Below, piece after piece: positions 24,763-34,684 of a DNA stretch of 64,000 nt (the stretch's first letter is position 1; each line of letters opens with the position of its first letter). The notes under the pieces are model-generated. The model had not been told where the DNA came from, did no database searches, and saw only the letters and a program-made list of their open reading frames with translations. The DNA comes from Magicicada septendecula (Eukaryota > Arthropoda > Insecta > Hemiptera > Cicadidae). Position numbers and translations under genes: made by a program. The stretch lies in NCBI GenBank assembly GCA_034769895.1, contig CM068369.1, positions 146,093,574-146,157,573 on the forward strand. The letters are read 5' to 3'.

Positions 24763-25948
24763 CCGTGCATGTGTTATAGTGTATGGGTTTGTATATGTAA
24801 GGGGGTTTTCCGGAAGTGCGGCCATGTTGGAAAAGCATCGTCGGCGTTGCCAACTTGTGCTGGTTTATCGACGTTGTCAACTCGTGCGTGTGTTATAGTG
24901 TACGGGTTTGTATATATACGCCGCCACCGCCGCCGTCCAGATATCGTTGCAGTTAAAAATCAATTCACTTGTAAAATTTGAATATCACACATTTGTGCAT
25001 AGAAGATAAAAGCGCGACGTTGCCAACTTGTGCATGTGTGCTGGTTTAGCGTCGTCCATGTTGTCAACTCGTGCAAGTGTTATAGTGTACGGGTTTAGAT
25101 ATGTACGCCGCCACCGTCCAGATATCGTTGATGCGAAGAGACTGAGTGACGTGTATTGCATTGTTGTCAACATGTGGACTGTGTAAATTCGAATGCGTGT
25201 GTTTGTGGTAAGCATATATTGTAAAAATAAAAAAATATGCACATCATCACTGCGAAACTCTCGATGACTCGGTCCTTCGGTGAATAATTGAAATCAATTC
25301 ACTTGTAAAATTTGAATATCACACATTTGTGCATAGTAGATAAGTATTATTATATACATAATATTCTGATTGACACTTCACTTGTAAAGATTATGCAGGA
25401 CCCATCATGCATGGAAAAAGGATAGTTGAAAATAAACAGTTAAAAGAAAAATTTATATATATAATTTAAACAAACAAAAAATATATGTTAAAGTACAGAC
25501 AAAATATATTAGAAGAACTTTTGAAATTAAATACAATAAAAATGTTAAAGCAATACCGTTTAATTGAAAACAATTAAAATACATGTAATCAAAATATATT
25601 ACAATTTAAAATACCTAATATATAAACCACACAGTAGTGACAATTACAAAATACATAATATGTACACGGAGTACATCTAAGTAAACTAAGTACAAGTTAA
25701 AATAAACAAGTGCACTATGACAAATGTGTAGAATTAAATCAAAATGAAATATGTATAAGGAAAATAAATATTATGTAAACGCACACAGTAGTGACAATTA
25801 CACAATACAATAAACATAAGCACAATGACAATTGTGTACAATGAAATCAAATGAAATACATATGTAATCGTACTTACAGGCAATGACAATTGTGTGTGTG
25901 TGTGTCCAATGACAATTATACATGATAAATGAAGGTACCCATTCGGTA
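24763..25948. repeat. Left subterminal repeats of the Maverick-like element
   Basis: Contains further copies of the GTGTTATAGTGTACGGGTTT unit (about 24770, 24890, 25075), a block 25013-25360 that recurs as a direct repeat at 27618-27965, and decayed RING-type pieces (TTCACTTGTAAA near 25290 and 25378). An AT-rich minisatellite (25560-25900) built on CACAGTAGTGACAATTACAAA follows. No intact gene. Confidence 0.6.
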
Positions 25949-26255
25949 TTACTCTAAAATGTCTACCACGTAAGCCCTATCTTTTTCTCCACGATAAACC
26001 AGTTGAAGTGAATATGGTGCTAACATTTTTTAATTCTTCATCATCGAAAACGCTTGCGTATCTCTTAGGTAGATTTACGTGATATTTCAATTTTGGGTCC
26101 CTGTAGTCCTGGATAGTGGCGAGTACGATCTTCCCGTACTTCACGTCTGTATTTTTTAATTCTTCTATTGGATATTTAACACCAATTATTAATTCCTTAA
26201 TTTTTTTATATTCAATCGCTCTAATGGTAGCAAACTTCGCAACGAATTATGCCAT
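25949..26255 (-). pseudogene. Gene X, left-arm copy (inactivated)
   Basis: Minus-strand homologue of the intact gene X at 36433-36738. Conserved pieces include KKIKEL..GVKYPI, TIQDY.D.KLKY.V.LP.RYA and a C-terminal AYVVDIL. It is broken: codon 3 is TAA, and an extra A in an A-run upstream of the last third shifts the frame. The upstream region (to 26419) also matches the region before the right-arm copy, including the FIQTLT..QA stretch, so promoter and leader were duplicated with it. Function unknown. Confidence 0.75.
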
Positions 26256-26653
26256 TTTACAATGAAGAATTTCGCTTGCGCGTCTGTCAAGGTCTGAATG
26301 AATAACACTAGTTTGTAGCAGTATAAAATAGGTAGGTAGTTGAGGAGGGGGAAACCGGAGAGTGGGATCCACTCAACGTACAGTAAGCGGTTATTTTTAA
26401 CCGTGTAAACAGGATGCAAGCTGGTTTCTCACGCTATGTTCAGTGGGTAGGTGGGGGGAGGGGGGAGACGACTCCCTTATTTTTTTATTTTTTTTTTTTT
26501 TTTAGACAGGGTGATGTCATCGACTACACTCGAGCGTGTGGGAACAAGTCGATGGTGCTAATTGTTTTATGCATGTAGACAGGATGATGTAATTGACGGA
26601 AAGGCAACAAGTGATATTTTTATGATGCTAAATAAAAACAACAATGTATGCAA
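26256..26653. other. Intergenic spacer between X and Y copies, left arm
   Basis: About 400 bp with a T-run at 26480-26502. It includes GGGTGATGTCATCGACTACA and GATGATGTAATTGACGG, repeated variants of a patch also found inverted in the right arm (36020-36190). No coding region beyond the leader match noted for gene X. Confidence 0.5.
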
Positions 26654-27220
26654 TTAGTAATTTACCAGAAACCTATTGATTAGTCTAAAATCCGATACAA
26701 CCCACTCGCGTAAAGCGTGTACTCTTTGATTTGTACATATTTCCGGAAATAAGCGGTGCAGGAGACAGGCTGTTCCGTGTATTGAACGTAATTGTTCGAG
26801 TTTAGGACAACTGAAATCTTCTAAATTTATAATATTGAAATGTACAATACGCTTCTCCAGAAATCTTTTTTTCTGTAATCCTTTTACAAACACATAGTTA
26901 AAAGGAAACGTGTACTTTATTAATATCGACACAAGATGTTCGTACAATGTGTCCCCGTCCGTCCACTCTAATCTATGATAATGCTCCGTTAACCAACGGT
27001 TTGTCCTCATGTGTTTGTGATTCGAAACGATCGTGTTTACTGGAGGTGCAAATATCCAATGCCTGCTGGCAAATGCGGTGATATCCATAATGGCTAGTTC
27101 CTTGATGAGTTCGTTTCCATCGTCGTCAACGAAACAGTGAAAGTCAAGTATGACTGCTATCTGGTCGTTGATCATCCTCGTGGCTTGATCGTCGCCAGGA
27201 GTGGTGGGGTCGTCGTCCAT
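26654..27220 (-). CDS. Gene Y, left-arm copy, 188 aa, unknown function
   Basis: Intact minus-strand frame starting ATG at 27220. It is about 80 percent identical by eye to the right-arm copy (35414-35935), with N-terminal AVILD.HCFVDD.GNEL.KELA, central HKHMRTNRWLTEH and C-terminal HALREWVVSDF. The N-terminus carries an extra 16 or so residues (MDDDPTTPGDDQATRM). I do not recognise a characterised family. The opening D.HCF..D strand followed by a Leu-Lys-Glu-Leu-Ala segment faintly recalls RNase H-fold exonucleases, but catalytic residues are not convincing. Its open frame, unlike many neighbours, suggests relatively recent function or recent duplication. Confidence 0.65.
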   Translation of the reverse strand: MDDDPTTPGDDQATRMINDQIAVILDFHCFVDDDGNELIKELAIMDITAFASRHWIFAPPVNTIVSNHKHMRTNRWLTEHYHRLEWTDGDTLYEHLVSILIKYTFPFNYVFVKGLQKKRFLEKRIVHFNIINLEDFSCPKLEQLRSIHGTACLLHRLFPEICTNQRVHALREWVVSDFRLINRFLVNY

Positions 27221-27965
27221 GTTGGAAAAGTGGCGAGGTTGTCGGGTTGTGTAAGAGTGTGCTGGTTAATGGTCAGCCAGGTTGCCAACTCGTGCATGTG
27301 TTATAGTGTACGGGTTTTGATATATACAGCTTTTTCCGGAACGGTGACCATGTTGGAAAAGCGTCGACGTTGCCAACTTGTGCATGTGTGCTGGTTTAGC
27401 GTCGGCCACGTTGTCAACTCGTGCATGTGTTTTAGTGTATGGGTTTAGATATGTACGTCGCCGCCGTCCGGATATCGTCGATGTGAGGAGACATGTATTG
27501 CATTGTTGCCAACTTGTGAACTGTAAATTCGAATGTGTGTGCCTTTGTGGTAAGTATATATACAGTAGTGTACGGGTTTGGATATATACGGCGTTTTCCG
27601 GAACGGTGGCCATGTTGGAAAAGCGTCGACGTTGTCAACTTGTGCATGTGTGCTGGTTTAGCGTCGGCCACGTTGTCAACGCGTGCATGTGTTATAGTGT
27701 ATGGGTTTAGATATGTACGCCGCCGTCGTCCGGATATCGTCGATGTGAAGAGACTGAGTGAGGTGTATTGCATTGTTGCCAACTTGTGAACTGTAAATTC
27801 GAATGTGTGTGCCCTTGTGGTAAGTATATATTATAAAAATAAAAAATGTGCACATCATCAGTGCGAAACTCACAATGACTCGGTCCTTCGGTGCAAAATT
27901 GAAAATCAATTCACTTGTAAAAATTGAATATCACGCATTTGTGCATAGAAGATAAGTATTATATG
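27221..27965. repeat. Internal repeat block similar to the terminal repeats
   Basis: Four more copies of the GTGTTATAGTGTACGGGTTT-type unit (about 27297, 27427, 27562, 27687) with GCCAACTTGTGCATGTGTGCTGG. Segment 27618-27965 is a direct repeat of 25013-25360. Donor-like GTAAGT follows TTTGTG or CTTGTG at 27552 and 27812. Open frames here in all directions are products of the repeat. Confidence 0.75.
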
Positions 27966-28345
27966 TACAAATATATTTGTTAATTTTGAAGATGTCTATC
28001 CGGGCTTACTCTAAAATGTACACCACGTAAGCCTTGTTTTATTATCTAGACATAAGCACATTGACAATTGAATACAATTAAATCAAATGAAATATGTTTA
28101 AGCACATTATATTATAAGTTAAAATATATTATGTATAATTAAAAGAAATTAAATGAAATACAACTAAGTACAAGTTAATATAAATATGTAGTCGTACGCG
28201 CAGCTAATGACAATTATGTGTATGTGCAATGAAAATTATACATGATAAATGAAGATGTCCATTCGGTCCTACTCTACAATGTCTACTATGTAAGCTCTAT
28301 CCTTTTCTCCACGATAAATCAGTTGTCTAAGGAAAACTAATTACA
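27966..28345 (-). pseudogene. Two partial copies of the gene X 3' end
   Basis: At about 27993-28045 and again at 28258-28325 the minus strand carries the end of gene X: the first encodes KAYVVYILE, the second encodes YRGEKDRAYIVDIVE, each followed by a stop. Together with 25949-26255 this makes three gene X 3' ends in the left arm, evidence of repeated segmental duplication. Confidence 0.6.
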
Positions 28346-29030
28346 AGTTAAAATAAACAAGTGCACTATGACAAATATGTAAACGCACACAGTAATGACA
28401 ATTACAAAATACAATTGTATACAATTTTTGATAAATATGTTTTAGGGTGCCAATGAGTAAGCGATTCAAAAGAGCGTTCATAAGAAAATGGAATAATTTC
28501 ATTAGAATGTTTCTACTAAAAGAAAAATACAAATAATGCGAAGCTCTAAACATGGGTAACGGACAAAGATGTTCAAAATTAACGACCTACGAATTGTGCA
28601 CATCACACTATAAAATACAAAAAGAATTCTGTAATTTTTACCACTTAGTTAGTAAAAAATATAAATTTGCCGATGTCAATGTGAGCACTTTAGCAAAAGT
28701 TGAGTATACACTACGAAAAAATTATGCAACACAATTTAGAATTCCAACTGATGAAGGACACCAAAATTGGATGGACTATTTAAAAAACACTAATAAAAGA
28801 GGAAACAATAAATTTTCCCAATTTTCTATACGGTAAACCGTCAGAATATTTACACGTGTTTACCAACTCGAATAACTATGACAATTGGAGAAGAATGTGC
28901 TCAACAAATCTTTATAAAAGTATAAAATGTTTTACAAAGGAAAGTATTTACACAACATCCGTCGTCGAGGTGGTGGCAGTATTTCGATCTGAAACATTCT
29001 CGCTACGGACGTTTGGACAATGAAACATTG
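28346..29030 (+). pseudogene. Unknown gene of the Maverick-like element, frameshifted
   Basis: The plus-strand frame 28552-28836 (first residues MGNGQRCSKLTTYELC) contains EFCNFYHLVSKKYKFADVN and QNWMDYLKN. The reading then continues one frame over with GKPSEYLHVFTNSNNYDNW to about 29020, so a single-base shift near 28825 probably broke a longer protein of about 150 residues. A short upstream frame (MSKRFKRAFIRKWNNF at about 28450) may be separate. I do not recognise a family. Confidence 0.45.
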
Positions 29031-29270
29031 AAAATAATTCCACACAACGGACGTTGCAGTTTTGCTATGTCCTTCTCGACGAACGGTGTCGGCTGTTCCG
29101 TACTGATGAACAGGTATCATACAACGATTCCCACAAAATCCAAACGCATGACAAACTAACATTCTTGCTTCAGATATGGACGTGTACACATATTCTTTTG
29201 AAAACCGACGAAAGAGCTTTTACAACATCCGTCGTCGAGGTGATATTAAATTTTTCCCTCGACGCATAAT
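28950..29270 (+). repeat. 270-bp tandem duplication
   Basis: ACAACATCCGTCGTCGAGGTG occurs at about 28958 and again at about 29224, each following AAAG(A/T) and followed by divergent sequence. It is a partial local duplication of unknown content. Confidence 0.5.
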
Positions 29271-29369
29271 TGAAAACCAATTCACTTGTATAAATTGTAT
29301 ATCACACGTCCGTGCATGGAAAATATATACATAATGCACGGAAGATAAGAATTACCATATATAATATTC

Positions 29370-29770
29370 TGATTGATATGTAATTTCTATCGCAGGACGT
29401 ATTAAAAGAAAGTGTAGTGTCATCTGCATCTGTTGTAAGAAATTCACATGACATGCACCCCGTGTGTATGCACTGCATAAGTGAAAACCACTTCACTTGT
29501 AAAAATTGTCTAACACACATCATGCATAGGAAATAATTACCATTTATATTATTTTGTTGGGTATGTAATACCTGTCGGGCAGACGTAGTAAAAAAATCTG
29601 ATTTGTATGTAATATCTGTCGGGCAGACGAAGTAAAAAATAGTGGAGTGTCTTCTGCATATCTCGTAAGAAACTCTCTTCTCTCTTTGATTTGGTCCATT
29701 GTGTATAAATGAAAATCACTTGACTTGTAAAAATTTTGTAACACGCATTATGCATGGAAAAAATATGTGT
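29370..29770 (+). pseudogene. RING-HC finger copies, decayed
   Basis: The best copy (about 29455-29610) reads CMHCISENHFTCKNC, then LTHIMH, a stop codon, and CWVCNTCRADVV. The spacing C-x2-C, H-x2-C-x2-C, C-x2-C is that of a C3HC4 RING finger lacking its third cysteine. A second, more damaged copy at about 29640-29770 has ENHLTCKNF and RIMHG. RING fingers usually act as E3 ubiquitin ligases. In-frame stops and losses of ligand residues mark these copies as dead. More fragments lie at 25285, 25378, 27905 and 29280 and in the right arm. Confidence 0.55.
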
Positions 29771-29819
29771 AACACATATCATGCAGCGAAAAGAATAGTT
29801 GAAAATAAACACTAAAGCA

Positions 29820-30048
29820 ATGAAAAATTTACATGTGTATTGTAAGAAAATAAATACAATAATTTATATATACATACAACAAATATATACATTGCAAAAA
29901 AATGGAAACAAATATATACAATTAAAAGATACTTATCAAATAATATATATACATAGAACAAATATATACATTGCAAGAAAAAATGGAAACAAATATATAC
30001 AATAAAACGATACATATCAAATATATACGATGTAAACAATTCTAGTAG

Positions 30049-30080
<32 letters not shown>

Positions 30081-30085
30081 GCACA
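29820..30085 (+). repeat. AT-rich minisatellite and (GTT)n microsatellite
   Basis: Tandem copies of ACAAATATATACATTGCAA (three units of about 60-65 bp, 29878-30020) followed by ten GTT triplets at 30052-30080. Non-coding. Confidence 0.7.
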
Positions 30086-30182
30086 GCCATCTGTAACAGA
30101 AAAAATAGAAACAATATTAGTGCTGTATGGTTAATACGAGTAGGATGGATTAGAATAACATTTATGAGCACTATAACATACC

Positions 30183-31100
30183 TCAAATATGCGTACGCGC
30201 ATATAAGGTCAGTGTCGTCTTGCCGAATGCGTATAGACGATAATGCGGACATCTAGGCGGGACCCCCTCCAACGCCACCGTCTGGAGCCAACTCAGGATG
30301 CAACGATAGTGATAGGCGTGTCCACACGCCAAACCGAGGAGCCTCTGTCCGTCGGTGTAATCCTCCATACATATACTACACGAGGTATGGGGCACTATAC
30401 CCTGGACGGGACAGAGTTCTTCTCGGTGCCAACACCACGTCGGTAGGTTCCTTCGCAGAAGGAGCCTCATCGTGGTTGGCTCACCGTCCATCCGTGGTTC
30501 TATGGTTTCCAAAATGTCAAAGAAGACCGGTGCGGCTTCTGGAGGGGGTCTCAAATGGGGATATCGTTGTTGCTTCTGCGGCAGAAGGTGCTACTGTTGT
30601 GGATGAGGCTGAGGCTGCGGTTGAGGATGAGGATGCTGCGGTAGAGAGCGTATCAACTGCGGTTGTGGCTGCGGCAGCAGAGGACGTGGGCACGGCTGAA
30701 TGTCACTGAGGACAAAAAAAAGACAAAAAACGTATACAGACGTGGAAAAAGAAAAATATCTACGCATAAGAAGAAGACTTACATACTGTCCTCGAAGATG
30801 GAAATCGTCGATGACGATGAGGGTGTATATTCCTCCTCCTCCTCATCATCATCATCTTCTGCTTCGAGGAAATCGATATTGTATCCCAATTCATCCTCAT
30901 CTCCCACGAACCCGCTGAGGGTTTCGACGTCGTCGTCGTCATCGTCGTCGGTATGATCGACATCGCTGGAAAAAAGTACAAATTTAAAAACAGACGTAAA
31001 CGGATTACTACAAGAGATTGTTAATGAAAACGGACTTACCGACTCAAGCCGGGTTGAGGAGATGTGCTCCCCAGCAGAGCACGACGTAACCGTTGCTAAC
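30183..31100 (-). pseudogene. RING-H2 finger gene with introns
   Basis: The last exon (30183-30705) encodes a Pro/Gln-rich segment and a RING-H2 finger: CSICMEDY, then CGHAYHYRC (C-x-H-x2-H-x2-C), then RCPHY, in which the expected final cysteine is tyrosine. An upstream exon (30783-30965) encodes an acidic stretch (DDDDDDD, then EDDDDEEEEE). The intron 30706-30782 is GTAAGT...TCCTCAG, and splicing it keeps one continuous frame from the acidic exon into the Pro/Gln-rich exon. A further exon (about 31037-31095) lies between a TTTTTTTTATAG-type acceptor and GTAAGTCC. The first coding exon is unresolved. An in-frame TAG at 30591-30593 and the missing Cys suggest inactivation. It was probably an E3 ubiquitin ligase. 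Confidence 0.7.
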
Positions 31101-31282
31101 TATAAAAAAAACAGTAAATCAGTCGAATGGAATATTCTGTTTGTACACATTAAATAAAGAAAAAATATTGTATTTACCGTCGTACTCGTCGTTGCTCCTC
31201 TCACAGACGTTTATTCACTTTGTTGTTCATTCTGTAAAACGTAATGAAAGTTGTAAAATAATTAGGTAAAGAGCATAATGAA

Positions 31283-31337
<55 letters not shown>

Positions 31338-31849
31338 GCTGAACATCAACGTAAGTACTTACATGCAAGTTGTGAAACAAACTGAATCGATACAACAAAA
31401 TACATATTTATATGCATATGCTCGACGAGAGCTGCTACAGACAGAGTCCCCCCCACCCTTATAGACGCTGCGAGGTCAGACAACATTTTGTTTAAAATTA
31501 AACGCGATTACATTAAACCCCTCCCTTGCAAAACTCGATTACATCACCCACGACTTGCGTCCTGTTTCACAAGGTTAAACAAATATATGTACATATGAAA
31601 AAGACCCCCCACCCTCACAATGTTCACACGCAACGGTAACATATGGGCAGTCAGCATATTGATGTAAGTGAATAAAAAAATAACTGGACGTGTACATAGC
31701 GTGTGAATATCTCAGCGGGAGTCGATTAGATCCTGTATCACAAATTAACTGTTGCCGTTTAGTCGCCTACCTCCCCGCCCCTACTCAGTGATGCTCTATT
31801 GAATTTAGTACTTTTTATACATGAAATACGAGTTTATTCTTACCGTTAG
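31101..31849. other. Spacer with (TG)n and possible 5' exons of the RING-H2 gene
   Basis: Holds a (TG)n run at 31286-31334. Minus-strand donor-like GTAAGT at about 31358 and acceptor-like TTTTACAG at about 31236 suggest untranslated 5' exons. 31440-31800 is C-rich (CCCCCCACCC) and shares GATTACATCACCC-type patches with 36000-36190. No coding region seen. Confidence 0.45.
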
Positions 31850-32581
31850 TTATTGGTCCGTGTACCTCTGTCTCTTCGCGTTAGGACCAGCAGCGTCGTC
31901 CGATAGCGCACGTTTACGTGTTCCGAAGTGTCCGTACGCGAGTGTAGTTACGCCGTCGTCCAGGACGTACCTCTTATCGTCATAAGGTGACAGGGAAAGT
32001 TTTGTTACACGTTGCGTGTACAGCTTATGACGATCGGTTCGTATACACTCGGCAGAGGTGAAAACCGTACGACTGACGAAAAGACACTCGCTGTACAATC
32101 GATGACGTAATCTTTTTTTTATTGCTGTCCTTGGTACACCTCTTGCCACCTTTTTGTCGGTGCAGTCGGACAATAGGAGCGAGTAACATTTTGCTCTGAG
32201 TCCGACAAATTCCCTGATGGGTTTCCCATTGGTCTCATCCTTGAACTTCACCACGACTTTTTTGTTGTCGTCGCAATGACAAAGATAATCCACGGGATAG
32301 TCCGACGTGTCGAAAAGGTGGAGATCCTCTTTCATATCCGCGTACACGTCGTCAGTCTGTATGCTGTAAAGCAAACTGTTCGTGTCAGTCATTAGTAATG
32401 TCAATCGTCGACCGTACTTGGCGACAGCGTACCGATAATGAAAATCGTACATTATCAATTTACTGACATCGAGTACTGTGAAGCCGACGTACACCGGACG
32501 GGAAAGGAGTAGTCGCGCCTTTAATTTCATATTAAAAAAAATGTAATCAATTTTCATGTATTTTATTTTCTTAATACCCAT
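31850..32581 (-). pseudogene. Family-B DNA polymerase, C-terminal fragment
   Basis: The 243-residue minus-strand frame contains RPVYVGFTVLDVSKLIMYDF, then LLMTDTNSLLYSI and GLRAKCYSLLL. This is the palm/thumb region of protein-primed family-B polymerases as found in Maverick/Polinton elements: YVGF..L.LSK..MYDFHY, motif C with its DTDS, and the K.YS motif. Here motif C reads DTNS, so one catalytic aspartate is replaced. The exonuclease domain and motifs A and B are missing; the upstream end abuts a repeated leader segment at 32549. It is a truncated, probably inactive relic, and the only replication gene seen. Confidence 0.82.
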
Positions 32582-32625
32582 AACCTTGGAGGGGGAAACG
32601 TCTTATTATTATCCCCGCTCCCCGT
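32549..32625 (+). promoter_or_regulatory. Duplicated upstream segment, copy 1 (before MSV199-like gene)
   Basis: TCAATTTTCATGTATTTTAT, then TTTCTTAATACC, then a GGGAAACGTCT patch recur in the same order at 33987-34065, upstream of the BIR-RING gene. Shared position about 110-180 bp before two plus-strand genes suggests a promoter or leader. The copy here also overlaps the truncated start of the polymerase fragment. Confidence 0.55.
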
Positions 32626-32627
32626 AA

Positions 32628-32705
32628 GTTCGCACCAACCTGTTGGGCAGAATGACCTTGTAGGGCTCGACATAGCGCGCGCTAGACCAACAGGTTGGTG
32701 CGAAC
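32628..32705. repeat. Perfect 19-bp inverted repeat between divergent genes
   Basis: GTTCGCACCAACCTGTTGG at 32628-32646 is the exact inverse of 32687-32705, with a 40-nt spacer containing GCGCGC. It lies between the minus-strand polymerase and the plus-strand MSV199-like gene. It could be a transcription terminator-type hairpin, a recombination or replication signal, or a small inserted palindrome. Nothing in the sequence decides. Confidence 0.7.
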
Positions 32706-32731
32706 GTATTAGTATGTATTAGGCATCCGTC

Positions 32732-33838
32732 ATGGTAGCACACAATAACAGGGAACTCGTACTCCGTGTACAAAGTCTAGCGCCGGAAGAACTGATTTCA
32801 CGTAATGTAGGTAAATTGTCGGTGTATCAGGTCTGTTTGCAATTCGGTATCGACGTTGAAAACGATACGAAAAATAGATTTTTCTGGAACTGCACCATAC
32901 AGGATAAAATAAAAATTACAGACGATGTATTGAATTGGCTCGGATATACAGGTAAATATAAAAATCAAAAATCCAGTATTACCAAATGGTTAAAAAAAAA
33001 CGATTACATCGAATATTACGAAGTCCAAAATGAAGATAATGCATAGAAAAAATATTATGTGTTAAATGGAATAGATTTCGCTTCTTTGTTGATGCAAATG
33101 AGAACCCATAAAGGTGTTGAATTGCGTGAATTATATGCCATTATGAAAGAAATTGTAATGAAATATAGACAATATGAAAAATTGTACGAGGAACGTTTGA
33201 AGGAGTTAATTAGTATGCAAAATAATTTGTTAACAACACAAATGGGTAATTTACAATCTATGATAAAAACTATTCAAGAAACTAACGAAGAAGAGAGACG
33301 TCGCGCAGAGGAAGAAAGGCAACGAGCGGAAGAAGAACGACAGCGTGCAGAGGAAGAGAGACGTCGCGCGGAAGAAGAACGGCAACGTGCGGAAGAACGA
33401 AGTAGACTGTTACAGTCCAAAATCGAATACAGTGTCGACAAGCTGAGGAACGTACTGGCTAAGAAGGTCGCGCCAAACCCCATAAACAGGAACAAAATTC
33501 GTTGTCTGTCTCTGTACAAAATATCCGAAAACGTTTGGTACATTATGCGCAGACAACTGGAAAGTTTCAACGAAGGAGAGAAAAAAATATATCGCAAACA
33601 TCCTACAGCGAAGAAACTATGCGCATGGAAAGACGTCGCTCACGCCGTGGATATTGGAAATATAGTTAAAAAACAGTATCGTAATTGCCTGAGATGGGAC
33701 GCTCGCGGTAATGTCATCAAACCGGCCGACACGAACGACACTACAGTCGTCACCGACGAAGAAATGCTCACAGCGTTCGAGCGAGCCATAAACGAAGAAA
33801 ACGACGCCCACGTGTTAGCCAACAATATCTCTGTATGA
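32732..33838 (+). pseudogene. MSV199 / DUF3627-like protein, interrupted by one stop
   Basis: Two plus-strand frames, 32732-33046 and 33059-33838, lie in the same reading frame, separated only by TAG (33044-33046). The first part (104 aa) has VLNWLGYTGKYKNQKSSI and WLKKNDIEYYE-like spacing (read here as LKKNDYIEYYE), fitting the MSV199 domain of iridoviruses and entomopoxviruses. The second part has a long coiled coil of repeated EEERQRA units (33285-33400, 21-bp tandem repeats in DNA) and then RCLSLYKISENVWYIMRRQ, fitting DUF3627. In iridovirus relatives both domains occur in one protein, so the TAG is probably an inactivating mutation. Function in viruses is not established; DNA binding has been suggested for related domains. 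Identification is from memory of the families. Confidence 0.68.
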
Positions 33839-34120
33839 AAAGAAAATTCCACCTGACAGTAAAAATAACAGTCTAGCGAACCGCACTCTGTATATTACTG
33901 TTTTTTTTTTGCTGTAAATATTATGTTGCTTTTTACAATATTATGTGTGTGTATTTCATGTATGTGTTTTCTTATGTTAAAAGATGTATTCAATTTTCAT
34001 GTATTTTATTTTCTTAATACCTGTAACCTCCCTCTTTCCGAACGGTGGGAGAGGGAAACGTCTCCCCTCCTATTCTTCGCTCAGTTTTTCATCAGCGCGA
34101 GTCGTGAGAGGACGTGCACG
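33839..34120 (+). promoter_or_regulatory. Leader of the BIR-RING gene with duplicated segment, copy 2
   Basis: Carries TCAATTTTCATGTATTTTAT at about 33991, as at 32549, followed by TTTCTTAATACC and a GGGAAACGTCT patch. The first in-frame ATG of the gene is at 34121. Upstream of 33980 the sequence is T-rich with no gene. Confidence 0.5.
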
Positions 34121-34648
34121 ATGCTTTCGTACGATCACAAGGATGACGATAACGATCGCAACGAAAACCGCTATTTCAGACAGTGCGGTGAAGCGATGAC
34201 GATCAAGTCCGTATCTCCGTACGACAAAGAAGTACAGATCGCACTGATTAAAAAAATCATATCCCCTTATCCGCTTTACAGAAACATTGAAGACCGTTTA
34301 AAGAGTTTTAAAGATTGACCGATATCGTTGACGATAACGCCTAAAGAACTAGCCGAAGCGGGTTTCTTTTACAACGGATGCAACGATAGAGTGATATGTT
34401 TTTGCTGTGGAGGCGGTTTAAACAAATGGGAGCGAGGAGAAAACGCTTGGACGGAACACGCACGTCATTTCCCCGTGTGCTCTTACGTAATGTTAGTGAA
34501 AGATACAAAATTCATCCTAAAGGCATTGTGTATCATTACCGAACCGGAAGCAGCAGCAGGAGCAGCAGCAGGAGCAGCAGCAACAGCAGTGGCAGCAGAG
34601 AACGGACAAAGCACCGACTCGATCAAAGAGAATAAAAAAAAAGAACCA

Positions 34649-34684
<36 letters not shown>

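Noticed and set aside
24327-25242. Arg- and Thr-rich open frames in the left terminal repeat (and inverse at 38013-38573)
   Set aside because: GC-rich repeated DNA opens several frames at once. The frames end at repeat junctions and mirror each other in the right repeat.
26654-27220. Calling gene Y a DEDD exonuclease
   Set aside because: Only the first strand looks similar; the remaining catalytic acidic residues could not be placed.
27137-27909. Overlapping frames of about 100 codons on both strands
   Set aside because: Generated by the GTGTTATAGTGTACGGGTTT repeat block.
30243-30956. Plus-strand frames over the RING-H2 gene
   Set aside because: Antisense shadows; the minus strand has the zinc ligands and in-frame splice sites.
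33274-33852. Minus-strand frames opposite the MSV199-like gene
   Set aside because: Antisense of the coiled-coil repeat; no independent motif.
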